Shown: piece by piece, positions 60,796 through 64,000 of the stretch | Position numbering within the stretch: position 1 is the stretch's first letter | Layout: every line of letters begins with the position of its first letter | Source: Sphingomonas sp. SRS2 | GTDB taxonomy: Bacteria; Pseudomonadota; Alphaproteobacteria; Sphingomonadales; Sphingomonadaceae | Assembly: GCF_000971055.1 (NCBI RefSeq) | Contig: NZ_LARW01000090.1 | Span: forward strand, 34,529-98,528 | Length of the DNA: 64,000 nucleotides | Direction: 5' to 3' | The notes under the pieces: model-generated | The model's input: the letters and a program-made list of their open reading frames with translations, nothing else | The model's database searches: none | Told to the model about the DNA's origin: nothing | Made by a program: the position numbers and the translations under genes

Positions 60796-60843
60796 TGCCT
60801 AATAATTAGGCAAATGACTTGCGCATTGCCTAAAAAACAGGCA
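60796..60843. promoter_or_regulatory. Two TGCCTAAWAATTAGGCA-type palindromes, copies 3 and 4
   Basis: TGCCTAATAATTAGGCA is at 60796-60812 and the degenerate TGCCTAAAAAACAGGCA at 60827-60843, 31 bases apart (about three helical turns). They precede the ejection-protein operon, whose first GTG is 58 bases downstream. Confidence 0.65.
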
Positions 60844-60900
60844 GAGTGTGCAAATCGGTAGATCGGGGGCTGCACCGGGCCAGATCGCGACGGGGGTCGT

Positions 60901-61539
60901 GTGGGTCTCTTTTCGTTCTTTCCCAAGATCATAGGCAACGTACTCGGTGATATTACCGGGACGAATGCCCAGATCAAATCCCAAGGCAGGGCGGCCGATC
61001 TTCAGGCCGCGTCTGCGCAAGCGGGCATCGACGAAACAAAGCGCCAGTTCGACGTTACGCAAGGCAATTTTGCGCCCTATCTCGACGCGGGCACGGACGC
61101 GCTCGGCGGCATTATGGACCTCCTCGGCTTGGGGGAGGGCGGCGCTGCCGCGCAGGGCGCTTCGATCGAAGCTTTGAAATCCTCACCCTTGTTCCAGTCC
61201 CTATTCGGGACTGGTGAGGAAGCCATTCTCCAGAACGCCGCCGCAACAGGCGCTTTGCGCGGGGGTAATACGCAGCGGTCATTGGCCGACTTCGGGTCGG
61301 ACACGCTGGCGAAGGTTATCCAGGACCGGCTGTCGCAGCTTACAGGTGTGGCGGCGGGTGGCCAGTCTTCTGCCGCCAGCGTGGGGGGCTTCGGTCAGAA
61401 TGCATCCTCGTCGATTGCCGATCTTCTCGGGCAGCAGGGCGCGGCTCGCGCTGGCGGCATCCTCGCGAAGGGCAACCAGCAGTCCGCCGGCATTCAGAGC
61501 GGGCTCAAGCTCGCCTCCAGCATCGCTGGATTCTTCTGA
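60901..61539 (+). CDS. DNA ejection protein, gp7-like
   Basis: The 212-residue protein starts with GTG 60901, preceded by CGGGGGT. It has a hydrophobic N-terminus (GLFSFFPKIIGNVLGDITG), a coiled, Gln/Ala-rich middle (AADLQAASAQAGIDETKRQF, DVTQGNFAPYLDAGTDAL) and a Gly/Ser-rich tail, as in podoviral DNA-transfer proteins. It is probably injected with the genome. Confidence 0.8.
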   Translation: MGLFSFFPKIIGNVLGDITGTNAQIKSQGRAADLQAASAQAGIDETKRQFDVTQGNFAPYLDAGTDALGGIMDLLGLGEGGAAAQGASIEALKSSPLFQSLFGTGEEAILQNAAATGALRGGNTQRSLADFGSDTLAKVIQDRLSQLTGVAAGGQSSAASVGGFGQNASSSIADLLGQQGAARAGGILAKGNQQSAGIQSGLKLASSIAGFF

Positions 61540-62930
61540 TGCCCCTCTATCAGCCCATCAACTACGGCGCATACTCGCCACCACCCGATTTCGCCGAAGC
61601 AATCAGCTCGGGCCTTCAGGTTGGCCAGCAGTTTCGACAGAACCAGCAGCAGGAGAAGGCGCGCGAGATCGCGTTGCAGAATGCGCAGATTGCACAGGAG
61701 CGGCAGCGGCAGAAGCAGGAGGCATACAAGACTGTCCTGACAAACCCGCGCGCTGGCGCTCCGGAATATTCGAAGCTCGCCGCCATGTTCCCTGAGGACA
61801 GCGAAGATCTAAAGCGTTCGTTCGACATGCAGGACAAGGCCGCGAAGGACAGCGACCTAAAGCAGATGTCCGCCGTCTATGGCTACCTGCGTGGTGGTCA
61901 GAAGGATTTGGCCAAGCAGGCCATTCAGGCGCGTATTGATGCTGATCGAAAGGCCGGCGTCGATACGATGGACGATGAGCGCATGCTCGCTTCGATCGAT
62001 CAAGACGGGGTGCAGGCCGCCAATACCGTAGGCTACCTCCTCTCCGCGTTGACTGGCGATAAGTTCGGCGAGACCGCAAAGGCCGTAGGTAGTGAGCGCC
62101 GCGCCGATGAATTGCAGCCTGCCGAGGTCATCAAGGGTGAGGCTGAGGCGAGCAAGGCGACGACCGAAGCGGCCTTTGCACCCAAGGTCATCGCCACAGA
62201 TGTGGCCAACAAAGAGTCGCAGATACAGACCCGCAAGCAGCAGCTCATTCTTGATCAGGACAAGCTCAACCTCGGGTGGAAGCAACTTGCACTGGACGAG
62301 GACACCCTTGCGACCAACACAGCCCTCAAGCTCCAAGAGTATGAGCAGAACGGGTCCAAGGTCGAAGGATCGAGCCTTGAGACGCTGAACAAGGCTGTGG
62401 GTTCGGCGGTCACTAATCAGGCGCTTGCCGATCGCACCAAGGATCTAGCCGCCAAACTTCAGACTTCCAGCGTCCAAGGGCGCGGCTTTGCCTCGGATAT
62501 TGGCGAATGGCTTGCTGCATCAACGGGCAAGCAGGATGCGGTTTCGGCTCTGCGCGGAGAATATGCCCGCATCAAGAACGGTATCGCGATTCAGAACCTG
62601 CCGCCCGGCGCTGCGTCGGATGCCGACGTCAAGCTCGCCATGAGCGGATTTCCGCCCGACACTGCGGACAAGGCGTATCTGGTCAGCTGGCTCAACGGCG
62701 TTTCAAAATTGCAGGAGATCGTCGCCGCGAACGAGCAGGCGAAAGCTGACTGGATCAGCTCTAACGGCAATATCGGGACAGCTAAGCGTGATCTCGACGT
62801 AGGCGGCGTGCGCGTACCAAAGGGGACGACGTTCGGCGAGTTCATGAAGAACCGCTCCAAGCTTCGGGCCCGCAACAATCCTCCGGCCGCGCTTGAGAGC
62901 ATCCTCCAGAAATATGGCGGCGGCAACTGA
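61539..62930 (+). CDS. DNA ejection protein, gp20-like position
   Basis: The 463-residue protein is highly helical and Gln-rich (QQFRQNQQQEKAREIALQNA, AQIAQERQRQKQEAYKTVLT). A central coiled coil (KESQIQTRKQQLILDQDKLN) and a globular C-terminus (VGGVRVPKGTTFGEFMKNRS) follow. Overlap of one base on both sides places it in the ejection operon of P22-type phages. No enzymatic motif. Confidence 0.78.
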   Translation: MPLYQPINYGAYSPPPDFAEAISSGLQVGQQFRQNQQQEKAREIALQNAQIAQERQRQKQEAYKTVLTNPRAGAPEYSKLAAMFPEDSEDLKRSFDMQDKAAKDSDLKQMSAVYGYLRGGQKDLAKQAIQARIDADRKAGVDTMDDERMLASIDQDGVQAANTVGYLLSALTGDKFGETAKAVGSERRADELQPAEVIKGEAEASKATTEAAFAPKVIATDVANKESQIQTRKQQLILDQDKLNLGWKQLALDEDTLATNTALKLQEYEQNGSKVEGSSLETLNKAVGSAVTNQALADRTKDLAAKLQTSSVQGRGFASDIGEWLAASTGKQDAVSALRGEYARIKNGIAIQNLPPGAASDADVKLAMSGFPPDTADKAYLVSWLNGVSKLQEIVAANEQAKADWISSNGNIGTAKRDLDVGGVRVPKGTTFGEFMKNRSKLRARNNPPAALESILQKYGGGN

Positions 62931-64000
62931 TGGCCTCGCTCGCATCCGTCAAGGAAGTGCTTGCAAGCGCCATTCCCGGCATCCGCTTCACTTCGGATCG
63001 GCGCTCGCAGGCCGAACAGGACGAGCTTGTGCGGCGCGGAAAGACCAAGGCGCGCAACAGCCAGCATGTCAGCGGCACGGGGCTGGACATGGTGTTGCCC
63101 AAGGGCTTCAGCGAAACTGACGTTGCCGATGCCTTGAGGGCTGTCGATGTGCGCCTCTCTGAGAGCATCAACGAGACCGGCAAAGGCAAGAACCAAGGCA
63201 CAGGAGCCCACCTCCATATCGGATGGGGCGATAAATCGAAGGGAGGTGATCAGTCCGCCGGGGGCTCGACGTTCGATCGGGTCAAGGCGAAGCGCGACCA
63301 GGCCGGCAATGCGGCCCCTTCGATCGCTGGCGTTTATGAGGCGTACCGATCCAACAAGATGACCCCCAATGAGGCGGCGGCATTCGAAAACGCCGTTAAC
63401 GATGGGGCGATCATCCTCCCTCGCGGCGCGAAGTTAAAGCGCGAGCCGGCGGCCTTCCAACTGCCTAAAGAAGTGATTGCGGCATATAACAGTCGTTCGA
63501 TGGCCGACGATGAACGGGCCGCTATCGATGCCGCGCTAGCCGATGGTCAAGCGTCATTGCCAAAAGGTGCGAAGTTGACGGTTCCGCCAGCGCGGACGGC
63601 TACTGAGCTATTGCGTATGGGCGTTCGCGACCTCAGTGTCGGCATGGACTCGCTGCCTGATATAGTCGCGGGCCCTGCGAATGCCTTGGTCAATACCATC
63701 GCAGGCACAAATCTCTCCACGACGCCATTCCGGGACATGGCCGAAGGGCGGACGACGAATGCCATCGCACCGAAGCCAGAGAGTGGCGCGGAGCAGGTGA
63801 TCAGCGCCGCCAATCAGGGCGCGATCCAGGGGCTTCTTACGTCTCCGCTGGCGAGTGCCGTTGGGGCCGAGACGACGGTTGGCCGCGTGCTGACCAATCC
63901 TCTTACGGATACAATTTCAGGAGCTACAGCGGGGGCCTCGCAAGAAGGTGCTCGGCAGTCCGGTGCGGGACCTGTCGGGCAGCTTGTCGCGGGACTGGCC
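62930..64000 (+). CDS. Large ejection protein with N-terminal M15-type peptidase-like domain, partial
   Basis: An uninterrupted frame of 357 codons runs off the right edge. The first 100 residues look like a small D,D- or L,D-carboxypeptidase-fold domain: S44, H46 and D53 in SQHVSGTGLDM, H94 and H96 in AHLHIGW, the metal ligands of the M15 type. After that two 36-residue repeats (134-169 and 181-216) share AY-S--M and LP-GAKL. The rest (SPLASAVGAETTVG) resembles the membrane-active part of P22 gp16-like proteins. It could open the peptidoglycan during DNA entry. Confidence 0.75.
   Translation, partial: MASLASVKEVLASAIPGIRFTSDRRSQAEQDELVRRGKTKARNSQHVSGTGLDMVLPKGFSETDVADALRAVDVRLSESINETGKGKNQGTGAHLHIGWGDKSKGGDQSAGGSTFDRVKAKRDQAGNAAPSIAGVYEAYRSNKMTPNEAAAFENAVNDGAIILPRGAKLKREPAAFQLPKEVIAAYNSRSMADDERAAIDAALADGQASLPKGAKLTVPPARTATELLRMGVRDLSVGMDSLPDIVAGPANALVNTIAGTNLSTTPFRDMAEGRTTNAIAPKPESGAEQVISAANQGAIQGLLTSPLASAVGAETTVGRVLTNPLTDTISGATAGASQEGARQSGAGPVGQLVAGLA

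Larger units (their letters stand above)
30803..64000. mobile_element. P22-like (podoviral) prophage, left end and most of the genome
   Basis: The element begins at the break in tRNA-Ser and contains integrase, repressor region, recombination, replication, terminase, portal, scaffold, coat and ejection genes in lambdoid order. At least 33 kb is present; the right end is outside the window. All structural genes are intact, so the element may be inducible. About 60 bases at 30803-30857 between the tRNA half and the integrase stop hold no gene and are the probable attL arm. Confidence 0.92.

Overview
The first 30.8 kb look like chromosome of an alphaproteobacterium, most probably a sphingomonad (Sphingomonas/Sphingobium group). 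The GC content is high, C/G-ending codons dominate, and the set of genes fits that order: a SciP/DUF1153 CtrA inhibitor, a DUF1134 (EipA-like) envelope protein, DUF6065, DUF445, and a transglutaminase/ATP-grasp/alpha-E cluster. From 30.8 kb to the right edge the window is a prophage. It is not complete here: the right end and attR lie beyond 64 kb.

Chromosomal part. 0-2 kb: a leftward signalling group with an OmpR-type regulator, a secreted LysM-FecR protein and the start of a membrane protein cut by the window edge. 2.3-8 kb: a DUF445 protein and an RND efflux pair (adaptor then permease). 8.2-11 kb: a SIMPL protein, a DUF6065 protein, a GlsB/YeaQ membrane protein, SciP and a small unknown. 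11.2-16.9 kb: mnmA, a PhzF isomerase, a CDF cation exporter, pdxH, a MocR-type regulator and a divergent LysE exporter. 16.9-24.8 kb: a predicted peptide-modification cluster with transglutaminase-DUF2126, a circularly permuted ATP-grasp/alpha-E fusion, a second transglutaminase and a convergent zinc metallopeptidase. 24.9-30.6 kb: a DnaJ/CbpA-like protein, a YihY protein, fabI, aroC, an acylphosphatase, pgeF and a DUF1134 protein.

Junction. At 30764-30802 there is the 5' half of a tRNA-Ser(GCU) gene with its own promoter. It stops exactly at the anticodon loop, and an integrase gene follows. The prophage therefore appears to be inserted inside the tRNA gene.

Prophage. The layout is lambdoid. 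A leftward early operon (about 40.4 to 30.9 kb) has more than 20 small, mostly overlapping unknown genes and ends in an excisionase-like gene and the integrase. It includes a phage SPFH/band-7 lipoprotein and an unusual protein with a 31-copy hexanucleotide repeat, flanked by a duplicated secreted-protein gene. A CI-like/Cro-like switch lies at 40.7-41.35 kb, with recurring TGTGCGAA motifs. The rightward early region carries a Pol-beta-like nucleotidyltransferase, Rad52, SSB and NinB, a PD-(D/E)XK nuclease, and a replication initiator gene containing four iteron-like repeats. The late region is a P22-type podoviral module in canonical order: terminase, portal, scaffold, coat, gp4, gp10, a fibre-like protein and ejection proteins. 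A repeated palindrome (TGCCTAAWAATTAGGCA) sits just before the portal, coat and ejection operons. No lysis genes were recognised in the window.
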